DNA from: Zygnema cylindricum
Lineage: Eukaryota; Streptophyta; Zygnematophyceae; Zygnematales; Zygnemataceae
Assembly (NCBI GenBank): GCA_037447655.1
Contig: JBBHKE010000630.1
Location: forward strand, 47,108 to 111,107
DNA length: 64,000 bases
Direction of reading: 5' to 3'
Shown here: positions 21,501-30,300 of the stretch, piece after piece
How positions within the stretch are numbered: the stretch's first letter is position 1
Layout: every line of letters starts with the position of its first letter
Notes under the pieces: generated by a model
What the model was told of the DNA's origin: nothing
Database searches by the model: none
What the model saw: the letters and a program-made list of their open reading frames with translations, nothing else
Program-made: the position numbers and the translations under genes

Positions 21501-22695
21501 TGATCAGAGTTTTTGTTTGCCAAGGTGGCACTTATTCGTGCTGAAAGACAAAGGGGCCAGGGTTATCCTAGAGGCTTCATGTGAGCTGCTTACTCTGAGG
21601 TCTTATGGAGGTCTCAGAGTTGCAGTCGTCGCTAACCTAATCAATTTGATCATTCCAACAGTGTGACGATGAAACAAAATTAGGAGTTGTCGCGGTTCAG
21701 TGCTTAGAATATTCAAAGAATGGTAACGACGTGCAAATTACAATCACAGACTGCGTGGTCGGCGACAAAGGAAAGTTGTCGTGTCCCTAATTTTTTTGGA
21801 TAATCCAATAGTGTGACGACGAAAGTGGATCAAAAAATCACGCGGTTTAATGATTCTGGGATTCCAACAATGGGACAAAGACAAAGCCTCGTCGACCATA
21901 CGAAGGTTCATACTTATTGTACTAACTAAAATATGCTCTGTATTGTAGTTTGTCATTTTATCGTTGTCGCGACGATGAATTGTCGTCGCCACTTCGATTT
22001 TTTTATCCACGCGTCGGCGCTTCAATGTGGCCGCCACCTAACAATATTAATATATTAGAACCACAAGCGACGACACGTTGTCGTCGATGTTTCATGACGG
22101 CGCAGGAGGATCCAACATAACAACATTAAGAAAATGTTGTGGGGGCGTGGAAAAAAGAAATATAAATTCTAACGAACACATAAATGTAGAGATAAACAAA
22201 ATACCACAATATAAGCAAATTCTATATTGAGAAACAAAATGTAAGCAGCCGTAAAAAGTCATATAAGGTGAGAATAAAAAGTTAATATTGCTTACTTGTA
22301 TTATATTCGCCCGTAAAGTGTTTCGAAAACTTCTTCACGGTCCTCGGTATAAGGCACTCCTTTCCGTTTGTATTACAATCCGCAATCATCCAGTTGATTA
22401 CACGAACGCGTGCAACCTTTGTCGACACGTGTTGGAGCTTGCGTCTCACCACCGAGCTGATACCGTGGTCCACACGCGGTGAGTCTGGCGGTGAGTCCGG
22501 AGATGAATTTGGGGGTGAACCGAAATCGGACCCACCGCCTTCCATGAGTGTGTCATCATTTGGTGATCCCATCCCTTCACCTGCCTCTCCCTCCCCCTCT
22601 TTCTCGCCCCACTCCATCTCCTCGTCAACTGGAGGTGGGAAAAATACAGCGGGAGCTCTGGCTTTCGCCGCAAAAAAGGTGGTAATGGGCCACAT
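9551..22695 (-). CDS. pogo/Tc1-type DDE transposase, four exons, intact
   Basis: Minus-strand exons 22695-22296, 11360-10881, 10697-10446 and 10254-9551 join to 1836 nt, 612 codons including the stop, with matching phases at all three GT-AG junctions. Residues 1-95 are acidic and Pro-rich. About residues 95-145 form a first helix-turn-helix (RVINWMIADCNTNGK ... KASRWWKGR); about 205-265 contain a second one (MTKRWTQRFCEKHSIV), as in CENP-B/pogo proteins. The catalytic domain shows NMDETH (D305), FVDNCGGHN (D418) and THLVQPADSF (D455), a spacing of 36 residues between the last two as in pogo/Tc1 elements. The enzyme would cut and paste the element through its terminal repeats. No stop or frameshift is seen, so it may be recent. 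Intron 1 is 10.9 kb because of the nested Copia; the link of exon 1 to exon 2 rests on phase and on domain continuity, with no direct transcript evidence. Confidence 0.8.
11409..11783. repeat. two direct copies of a 220-bp CGACGA-rich unit
   Basis: A unit starting TGTCAGTCCTAATTCACTT occurs at 11409 and again at 11629. Each contains CGTCGCTAAATTCAGCGACC, then GGTTGAAGTATCTGGAGCC, then ATTCAGCGACGA. The pair lies between the accessory ORF and transposase exon 2, inside transposase intron 1. It shares the CGACGA theme with the array at 8432-9256. Confidence 0.8.
11849..13474 (-). CDS. accessory ORF of the transposon, 541 aa, function unknown
   Basis: I do not recognise this protein. The N-terminal half is Glu/Lys-rich and disordered, with three imperfect repeats each starting EATVEEG or EATVEKG and followed by a basic stretch such as KRRIIKKKL. 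The middle is very acidic (about residues 235-300). The C-terminal half is compact-looking and Pro/Trp-rich, with HPDWYFPPPTGGEEMDSF, AEWPEHWRYGEPRPLNP and HPTWLFISLEDRGSTFAHI. It ends in a coiled coil (LTQQVAAQQEQIRADREQLT) and a basic tail NKKKR. It lies in transposase intron 1 on the same strand, so it may be a second transposon protein comparable in position to accessory ORFs of other plant DNA transposons, or an alternative first exon. The sequence CGGTAATT at its stop looks like a splice donor but is out of phase with transposase exon 2. The start is uncertain: a similar Arg/Glu-rich frame continues upstream to about 13800, broken by a TAG near 13618. Confidence 0.6.
   Translation of the reverse strand: MPPEGREHEREVREEVKVEGLTPVGGGWEETNLDEVVKEGVLPEQGREERGESVNVMSGEAVENDMIMGEKIPLQEEGGNTVMGVSGGEIEATVEEGEGREAREKVEKKCKQIKINLILFDVGVEEENGGGFREEKLLSEEREGKTELGEERKGKEATVEEGGSSEVRGRLGTKRRIIKKKLIGFCETVEEEGVGGEATVEKGGGIDARRKIGRKKEIAKGKRKVKDDNDELYVPSSSDSDESIEDGEEPPEDKPEPESLEPTDIVVWKNEDDPTTEDEQTPDSEEKQREEEFDDDDDVFGAPPTPNRERAIVMAPPHPQPPYPVEHPDWYFPPPTGGEEMDSFVPRPEHYIPVAEWPEHWRYGEPRPLNPEENPFPQILDIPPDVTAHPTWLFISLEDRGSTFAHIRQFDPADPRLTWVVHGEDGFRVNVPELLRHHHPWDPRLYNILKYCRVTPEVLALRDARTTILQKCRNVRVPRSRLWEIQRVPPPIRPPSPPRGEDLPLIIAALTQQVAAQQEQIRADREQLTRLTRALSNKKKR
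13346..13617. repeat. 142-bp direct duplication at the 5' end of the accessory ORF
   Basis: Two tandem copies start with CGGTAAAA at 13346 and 13488. Both contain CTACCTCATCCAAATTGGTC and end near CTCCCTCCCCT(C/A)CGGCGGCACC. On the minus strand the repeat encodes ETNLDEV(V/A)KEG. The upstream copy is followed by the in-frame stop. Confidence 0.8.
13618..14077. other. transposon intron or upstream part of the accessory ORF
   Basis: The minus strand holds a Glu/Arg-rich open stretch (13800-13620) that ends at TAG and could be the original N-terminus of the accessory ORF. The rest up to the Copia insertion is AT-rich and appears non-coding. Confidence 0.45.
14078..14082 (+). repeat. 5-bp target-site duplication of the Copia element (left)
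   Basis: GTCGT directly precedes the left LTR, and GTCGT directly follows the right LTR (21625-21629). A 5-bp duplication is usual for Ty1/Copia integration. Confidence 0.85.
14083..15158 (+). repeat. Copia 5' LTR
   Basis: It runs TGTAAAAATT to AGTTGCA, 1076 bp, and is closely similar to 20548-21624. The next bases are GGTTATGGGCCCACC; I do not see the usual plant Copia initiator-Met primer site (TGGTATCAGAG). Confidence 0.92.
15159..16188 (+). pseudogene. Copia gag, disrupted
   Basis: Fragments in shifting frames resemble Copia gag: FNGAGFIYWESMMTGAL near the start, an RHLTQGLTCPHW segment, and a zinc-knuckle-like CHFCKKPRQYMAEC near 16039-16080. In this knuckle the usual His (C-x2-C-x4-H-x4-C) is Gln, so zinc binding would be impaired. 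Several stops interrupt the frame. It runs into the internal LTR copy without a stop, reading EDEDVEING across the junction. Confidence 0.8.
16189..17234 (+). repeat. internal third LTR copy
   Basis: About 1046 bp from TGTAGAAATTAATGG to GGTCTCAGAGTTTGA align throughout with the two outer LTRs (shared words include AGTATTTTCTAGGTCTG/A, ACCTGCCGGCCGTC/ACCTACCGGCCGTC and AGTACACCGGCAGCTGTACT). It is clearly more diverged from the outer LTRs than they are from each other. It separates gag from protease. I see no flanking 5-bp duplication. Confidence 0.88.
17235..20534 (+). pseudogene. Copia pol: protease, integrase, reverse transcriptase, RNase H, broken
   Basis: Protease is seen at 17312-17566 (DWIVDSGASKHKCKD). 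The pre-integrase and integrase region spans about 17660-18900, with MWHKRLGHVNLDKL, DLVHTDILGPAK, MRVRSDNGGEYTSNQF and NPEQNGVAERLNRTL, so D, D and E of the integrase core are present. Reverse transcriptase spans about 18960-19750 with KLKPDNTIERYEARLVAKGF and the catalytic IYVDDLLVLSKS. RNase H spans about 19900-20500 with TTWSDASYGDVPM and AQSTTEAEYMA. Disruptions include stops near 17296, 17566, 17868 and 19340 and frameshifts near 18930, 19600 and 20200. The gene would have supplied replication proteins for the element, but this copy cannot. Confidence 0.92.
20534..20547 (+). other. polypurine tract
   Basis: The purine run ending AAAGGGAG sits directly before the TGTAGAAATT start of the 3' LTR, the usual place for the plus-strand primer of a retrotransposon. 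Confidence 0.8.
20548..21624 (+). repeat. Copia 3' LTR
   Basis: It runs TGTAGAAATTGATGG to CAGAGTTGCA, 1077 bp, nearly identical to the 5' LTR, and is followed by the GTCGT target duplication. Confidence 0.93.
21630..22295. other. 5' portion of transposase intron 1, CGACGA-rich
   Basis: Words such as GTCGTCGC, GGCGACAAAGG and CGTCGCGACGA are frequent, matching the CGACGA repeats on the other side of the Copia insertion. No coding frame is recognisable. It ends at the splice donor of transposase exon 1 (22295). Confidence 0.6.
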
Positions 22696-23756
22696 ATTTT
22701 CTTAAGATAGTCACGGCAACTTGTGAAAGATAAATATGAAGCAACAAAGATAAAATGCAACAACGAAGGTAGATGCGAAGGGAGGAAAAGAGTGCCATTT
22801 TTGGAGTTAATGACGAGTACATATTGGAGGGGAAGGGATTTGTTGTGAAAAAAAAGAGGGAAATGCTGGGTAAAAATTTGAACATTCAAAAATTTTAAAT
22901 CAGATATATTGTTTGAAGTCAAATATTTCCATTTTAAAAACGACACGGTGAGAGCGGGAAAGTTTTAAAATTTACGTCAGTTTTCAACGTGAGAGTATGC
23001 ATGTGGTTGACAATGGACGTTTTTAATGAAAAAAGAGTGAGAAAACATGGCAGCTCATTGAATGTACGGATCTTTCTTGGAAAGGCAGCGGGTAAGACAG
23101 GCATGTTTTGATGCATATTAAAAAAAGCCATAATGTTTGCGTGGATAAAAAATAAGACACGTGTAATCTTTGGCGACCAATCAAAAAAGTAATTTTTGCA
23201 GGTAACAGTTGGTGTACGTATGAGAGTGCAACTTTTGACTGCATTTAAAATTTTGAAAGGGCGAGAGTGGCACAGCAAAAATTTTACCTTTATAAACTGA
23301 AGTTTGTTATATAGACTAAATTTTAAAAACTTACAAGTTTAAAAATGGGTCGTAAAGGGAGAAAAAAAAGTGTTGTTTAGGGAAGGGGAGGTTATACATG
23401 NNNNNNNNNNCCTTAACGCTAATAAAAAAGTAATAACGATAGGGAGTGTACTTGACAAGTTGACTGTACTGTGCAGTATGATCACTACAGGAAAATGTAA
23501 TTCTGTGCTGTATAGTCTGAATATTACAGTACAGCAAGGGTATCGAACAAGCCCCCATACAAGTGTGGGACCTTCGGCACCTCGCGGCACCTCGCGCCGA
23601 CATTCGACACCTCTTGGGATCGGGTACGAGAAATAGGGTTTTGGGGTTTGGGTTGTTTTTTTAATAAAAAAAAAACAAAAACAGAAAAAATAAACCCTAA
23701 ACGAGCGGTCGCGGACGTCTTCGGCACCCCGGAGGGCCAAAAAGTTGCAAGATTCA
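22696..23756. other. spacer with assembly gap
   Basis: No gene is visible between the transposase start and the MITE at 23757. This should contain the outer end of the pogo-like element, but I could not identify its terminal repeat. A GC-rich patch with TCGGCACCTCGCGGCACC lies at about 23575-23625. Confidence 0.5.
23401..23410. other. run of 10 N (assembly gap)
   Basis: Ten undetermined bases. Frames crossing this point cannot be trusted. Confidence 0.99.
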
Positions 23757-23969
23757 GTACAGTACACCGCCAATCGCTATTAGAGTCACGGATTAAATAG
23801 CGTAAAAAAAAAATTAGCGTTATTGATTCTAATTTAGTATCTGAGACGTGGCAGATTATGGTCCACCTACTTAAATAGCGTTATTAATTGTATTTCAGGT
23901 TTTATTTTTTGAAAAAAGGGCACCGAATTGGCGTTATATACTCTAATAGCGATTGGCGGTGTACTGTAC
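23757..23969. mobile_element. MITE family A, short form with perfect 30-bp inverted ends
   Basis: The ends 23757-23786 and 23940-23969 are perfect 30-bp inverted repeats (GTACAGTACACCGCCAATCG ... ). The 213-bp element has no coding capacity. It is the best-preserved copy in the window and lies about 340 bp upstream of the IRR-like start codon. Confidence 0.9.
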
Positions 23970-24306
23970 TGTACTGTACAGAAAACTATATACTTTATAC
24001 TATACTGCATTCCACTGTACTGTGGTTGATACGATCCTCCACGGTTATACCATGTACGGTGAACTTTACATGTACCATGTAAGGTTTTGCAGGAAAGTTG
24101 ATGTGGAGGGTTTTTGCTAACTCTGGTTAAACCGAATATGGCCCAGTTTGGTTCGGCGACGTTTGGCTCGGTAATTTCGCTTCGTCAGCAGTTCTTGTTG
24201 GCTAAATTTGGTCTGGTTTCAGTTACCCTGGGTTTGATTAAATTGGTTAAAAATTTCTGTACATTGAATGGGTTTTATTTGTTAGTACAGTTGCTGGATA
24301 GCAGCC

Positions 24307-27300
24307 ATGGCAGGACGTGGAGTAGCGCTGACGAAGCCTGCGTGGATGAAAGCACAGGAAGACGCAAAACTGAAAGAAGAACAAGAGAAAACAGCTGCTG
24401 CAAAAGCTGCCTTTGCAGCAACTTTCCAAAACGATCCTCGAGACGATGGTCCTCCTGGGGCAGACGATTCCGACAGTGAAGAAGACGATGAACAGCGGTT
24501 GAAGAAGAAGCCTATTGGACCAGTGTGTCCTACAAAGTGTACGGCCGCTGGTACAGGAGTGGGAGGCGGAGCTGCTGGTTCCGCAGCTTCTTTTGTCGTC
24601 ATTACGAAGGACACAGATGGTCGTCGCATCCCTCATGGAGGAGCTCAGATTACTGTGAAGGTGACACCTGGCCCAGGGGTGATAGGTCAGGAACAATACG
24701 CCGTTGTTAAGGATCATGCGGACGGAACATACACAGCAACTTATTCTGTACCAAGAAGAGGAGATTACACAGTAACAGTCGATTGTAACGGCGAAGGAAT
24801 CATGGGAAGTCCATTCCCTGTTTTCTTCAGTGGAGGTCCAAACGGCCCTTTATCCACTTTGCCAAGCTTGGGATCCTCAGGATCACCTAATTTACCTAAT
24901 ATGCCAAATATGCCGAATATGCAAGGCCTCGGATCCTCCGGATTCGGGATGGGTATGATGGGAGGAATGTTCTCCGGACAATTTGCTGGAATGATGGGAG
25001 GAATCATGCCTGGTGCGACCGGTGGTGCTGTTCTTCCAGGCCTTGGAGCCAGCTTTGGTGAGGTTTGCCGAGACTATCTGAATGGTCGATGTGTTCGCAT
25101 AGATTGCAAGTACAATCATCCGCCTCAGAACGCACTAACAGCCGCTCTTGCAGCTGGAAGCACTATGGGAGGCCTTAGTAATATGCCCATGGCTCCATCT
25201 GCTGCTGCTATGGCAGCCGCTCAGAGCATACAGGCGGCTCAGGCTTTTCAGCAGGCCCAGCAGCAGCAGCAGCAAGCACATAGTGCTGCTGGGGGGCATG
25301 CTGGGGAGGAAGGAGACGATTTGCTAGGTAACTGTCGTTTTCTTGTGATTGTTGTCGTGTGTGTGTAATTTTAGTTGTCGCGTTCTTGTGATTGTTGCTG
25401 TGCACGATTCTGTACCATTCTTTCTATTTGCTAGGTAACAGTGTTGTTCACGCGTTTGCACCATTCTTCCTGTTTTTTGCCCGATGGTGCAGCAGGAGGG
25501 ACTGGAATCATTGAGTTTGAGTTGTAGGGTTATTGCACAAGCCATTACTGGCGTTACGGGTCAGTAGTCCCAGTGCTCAGGAATTTTTTTGTACGTTTAC
25601 TGGATTACTGGCCAGTAACGCCACTAATTGCTTATTTTAACTACTCTTTAAGGCCGGATTGGATTAACGTGCCTGCTGGGTTTGGTTGGTGGTTGGTTCC
25701 GTTATGTGGAGTTTGATTGAGTTGGTCTGCTCTTGGTTGAGTTTGGTTGGTTGATCTCTCTTTAGATAGATCGAATTGCTTTCAGGTCACTCTGATGGCT
25801 AAGCATTCTGGAGATGATCCCGTCTTGATGTGCAAATAATCTTAGCTAGGTTTAGCACTCGTTTTAACCTGGTCCATTCTTGCGACACTACTAGTGCACT
25901 ACATTTGTATTTTGTGTCGATGTGACAAGAACAGCCTTTTTTGGGGCAGAGCATTGGAAGCAGAATGTTTTTGTTTGTCCACTCCTTTTGTGTACTTTGA
26001 TTATGCAGCATGACCAGTGAATCTTTTGTCTTTGCATGAATGCAGGGATGCAGTATGCTGGCCTGACAAGGCGACTATGGTCACGCTTTTTGGTTTTAGA
26101 AAGCTTACCTTCCTTTTATGTTCAGGGCTTGAAATTGGAAAACCGATATGGAAGAAGGGAGGTCGAGCTTGGGTGCTGAGATTAGCAGATTGTTCCGTAC
26201 ACTGTGCTAGCCGCAATTTATTATCATTGCCCTTGGAATGCCTTTTTTGTTTAAGAGGTGTCTGGTTTTGCTCGCTACACCATGTATCACTATTTGCCTT
26301 AATGTTTTTTTCAGCCTTTAAACTCATTTTTCTGCGTGCACACTTGTCAATTCATCAAATGCGATTGCTGGATTGGGAAGATTAGAGTGTTACTTTCCGG
26401 TTAGTGGTCTTAGAAAGGAAAACGGACACGTGTGCACGGAGAAAAGATGATTTAAAGGCGGAGAAAAACATGAATGCTAATGGCTATGCAGTGTAGTTTC
26501 TTTCTCATTCAACTTATGCTCCGTTTGCATCGGCAGACTGATAACAGGATAGGATGTGTTTTGTAATAGATTGTTGTCAACAGAAGAAAGATGTTGGGAA
26601 GTCAAACTTCTGAAAGGGAATGCCAATGCCAGATTCGGCAACAAATGTTTCCTGTATTTTTGAGTCTTGACTTTTTTTTTGTTTTGTTTTGGAATTTATG
26701 TTTCTTTTTACTTAGTAGAGATGTCGTCGCAAGAGGGAGATCTTGAATGTGACTCTTTGTTGTCTGGTTGCAGGAGATATGGACGAGGATGAACTGAACA
26801 GAACTTTGCACGTTAGTAATCTCAGTCCGATTTTGACCGTTGAACAGCTAAAGCAACTGTTTGCTTTTTGCGGCACAGTCACAAAGTGCAAATTTGGAAA
26901 TGATACAAAACAGTTTGCCTTTGTCGAGTTTTCTAAGCCCGATGAAGCCAAAGCCGCGTTAGCTCTTAACGGCATGTCTGTAGGAGATCGACCTTTAAAA
27001 GTTGAGCTTGCCAAAACAGTTAAGACTAGACAGAGTGCTCCTGCTGGACTGCAAGGCATGTCGGGAGGCATGTCTGGAGGTATGACTGGTATGTCTGGAG
27101 CTCCTTTACCACTTATGATGCAACAAGCTGTGGCCATGCAACAGATGCAGTTTCAACAAGCCCTCTTAATGCAGCAAGCCATGGCTCAACAGCAGGCAGC
27201 TGCCAGAGCAGCAACGGTCAAATCAGCGGCTGAGATGGCGACACAGAGAGCCAAGGAGATCAGTAAACGCTTGAAAAGTCCAGGCAAAGAAGGAGGGAGC

Positions 27301-30300
27301 GCAAGCGAAAGTGAGAAATGCAAGTAAGTGATTTTTGTTCTGTTTTTGTGGGTTTAGATTCAGGTTTGTCCTGTGGATGTCGAAGGTTGTGAGAGAGCAA
27401 CTGAAAGTGAGAAAAGCCCTGATCTTCTGGATTTGGATTTATGTGCGGCTTTGGATGTTGAGGGAAGAGATTTTTCTTTTCAATTTCTGTGTAATGGCAT
27501 GCATTTAAGCTCAAGGTATTATGCCACATCTTTATACCATTTTTTTTGAACCCTCCTCGCGCTGTAGTGTAGTTTGAACATGGTAAAATGTATCGAAATG
27601 CTTTGTGGTCACTCCATACTTTTCATAGATGGAAGACCGCTATCATATGGGTGACCAGATTTAGTGTTTCCACCCGTTTTTGCATTTTTTTATCATCTCT
27701 CGTACAATTCTATCCTTTCTTCTTCATTTTTTTGTTCTTAAAGCCTTCCTCATGCACACGTCTAATTTCTCTTAGTTTTTGCTTGTCGTCATACAGGTCC
27801 CGCTCTCCGTCACCATCAAAGTCTAAGTCTCCCAACCGTTTTCGGAGAGAGAGACGATCGAAATCCAGATCCCATTCCCCGGTCAGGCTGAGGAGAGATC
27901 CACGGCGTTCCAGGTCTCGCTCTCGGGATGGATCACGACTTCGGAGTCGGAGCCGGGATAGGAGAGACACACGAGATTATCGAGGCCGTGACAGCCGGGA
28001 TTACAGAGATAGGTACCACATGCGGAGGGATGTTGACAGAGATAGGGAAAGGTATCGCGATCGAGAGAGAGATCGTGATCGAGGACGGGATAGCTACAGG
28101 GAACGTGAGAGGGAGAGGGAGAGGGAGCGGGAAAGGGATAGGGACAGGGAGAGGGAGAGGGAGAGGGATAGGGGTGAAAGGGAACGAGAACGTGATCGTG
28201 ATCGTGAGAGGGAAAAAGAAAAGGAAAGGGATCGAGACCGCTGGGGATCATCAAGAGATGTGAGGGATGACAGCCCGCGCCGTGAAGATGGCGGAGAAGA
28301 CACAGTGGAAGATGATGTTGAAAAGGTGAAGGGCAAGGGAAAAGGGGAGGAAGAGGATGAGGAAGATGATGATGAGGCAGACGAGAAAGATGAGGATTTG
28401 GTGAAAAGGAGGATATCCAGGTCTAGGTCTGACTCCAGTCGCAGTAAGAGTCGAAGCCCGGTAAAGCAAAAGAAGGTTGCCTCTGAATCAGAAGGAGAAA
28501 AGGATTCTGATGCTGAAGAGGGATTCGTTGATTCCAAGAAGCTTGATAATGGGGTGTTTGATGAAAAGACAAAAGATACAGTAAGGAAAGATGGTTCTAA
28601 ATCCGTGAAAGAGGAGGATGAAGATGAAAACTCTGAGAGTGAAGAAGCTGATGAGGATGATAATGGGAGTAAGGGCCGGAGGATCAGGCGGAAAGAACCA
28701 GTCAAGGAAAAAAGGGGCGTGAATGGGAAAGATGAAACTGGTGATGAAAGTGAAGAGGATGAGCAAGAAGATGATTGGAGGGAGGATCTCAAGGCCCAAC
28801 AACGAGAGAAGGAACTCAGGGAGAAGTTGTTGAAAGAAAAAGCAGACAGGGAGAAGAAAGTTAAAGAAAGAAGAGAACAGGAGCTTGAAAAAGAACAGGA
28901 ACGAGAGAGGGAGTTTGAAGAGAAAGAGAGAGTCCGGAAGGAGAAAGAACAAGCTGCCAGGAAGGAGGAGGAGAGGGCAGCAGAACAGAGGAAAATTTTA
29001 GAGAGGCAAAGGATCAATATTGAAAGGGAAGCATCTGAGTCAGAGGAAAAGGATGAAGATATGGGAGATAGTCCTGAAGTTCAACAGAAACCGGAGGACA
29101 GTCAACAGAATACCAGGAGGAGGGATGAGGAGATTGCTGTTGTTGACAAGGAGGGAGAAACTAATGAAAGGGATTCATCAGTAGACGATTCTGACAGTGG
29201 TGAAGAAAAGCGATTGGCCAAGAAAGTGGTTAAGAAAGGCAAGGATGGCAGTTCTGATGATGGGAGTGGACGGGACACAGATGATGATGGGGCTCCCAAA
29301 AAACAGATTGACAATGAGGATGAGTCGGATGTGGTGAAGGACAAGGATGAGAGGCAGGAGAGAAGAAAGAAAATAAACATAAATAGTGATGGAAGTGATT
29401 TTTCTATTGATGGTTTATCGTCCCCGGATGTGAAGGCTAAAGATGTTAAGAAGGGAGCACCGAAAACTTCACTTCATGACAGCGATAGTGAAAGCGATGA
29501 GGAGATTAAGGATTATAACGGGGGATTGGTGGTTGGCCGAGCATCTAGTGGTAAGCATGGAGGGGAACGCACGAGGCAGGGCGAGATAGATGATGAGGCT
29601 GATGAGGACAAAGACAAGTCGGTCAGTGAAGTAAGGAGTTCTCGGGAAGGAGATCTGAAAGGAAAGTCTAGGAGGCTTGATAAAGAGTTGGTTAGAGAGC
29701 GAGATGAGCAAAAATCGCAGGGCAGAGGCAAACGTGAGGATTCAGATGAAGAGGAAATTCCCAGTCCAGACAAAGATGTTCAACATAGACACAAGGGGAA
29801 GGGTGATCCTGAAGAAGATGAGGATGACGATGGTGATGAAGATGGGGGTGGAAAGCCTGAAAAGGTGGATGGAAAAGGTACTTCAAGGAGGGATGTTGAT
29901 GATGAAGAGTATGAAAGGCGTCGAGAAAGGAGGAGCAGACATCGTCGAAAACGCCATGGGTGAGTTTGAGTTATTTTACCCTGGCCCATTCATATTTAAT
30001 TCATAAAGTACACACAAGAACAAGAATCAAAGGAACCAATAATTTTTTGTTGGTTCTTGCGGCTGGAGTTCTGCTTAGTGGTTTGGATTGCCTCTAAAAA
30101 TCACACCAATGTTGCAAGTGTGCAGTACTGTTACATTTTTGGGGGTTTTATTTGAATTGTTTGTGTCTATTATTGTCTTGTTGTGATTGTTCTGTTGTGA
30201 ACTAATTTATTTCCTTTGTTCCTAAGAAAGCTTTTTTTTGCACAGGAGTATATGCAGCGTTACAGGGTAATTACACATACTTGATTGCTGGCGTCATTGC

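Larger units (their letters stand above)
14083..21624 (+). mobile_element. Ty1/Copia LTR retrotransposon with a third, internal LTR
   Basis: The element starts TGTAAAAATTGATGG and ends GAGTTGCA, with LTRs of 1076 and 1077 bp that look nearly identical, and matching GTCGT duplications. The internal order is gag, LTR-like copy, protease, integrase, reverse transcriptase, RNase H, as expected for Copia apart from the extra LTR at 16189-17234. The coding part carries several stops and frameshifts, so it is not autonomous. It sits in intron 1 of the pogo-like transposase gene, so it arrived later than that element. Confidence 0.93.
8432..22695 (-). mobile_element. pogo-like DNA transposon, approximate extent
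   Basis: The element contains a complete DDE transposase gene, a second same-strand ORF (11849-13474), a palindrome array beyond the transposase 3' end and CGACGA-rich sequence in its introns. A Copia retrotransposon (14083-21624) is inserted in the first intron. I could not identify terminal inverted repeats or a TA target duplication, so the outer borders are only minimal estimates. Confidence 0.6.

Noticed and set aside
28094-29017. 307-aa Ser-rich minus-strand frame
   Set aside because: It is a mirror of the Glu/Lys/Asp-rich exon 3 of the IRR-like gene.
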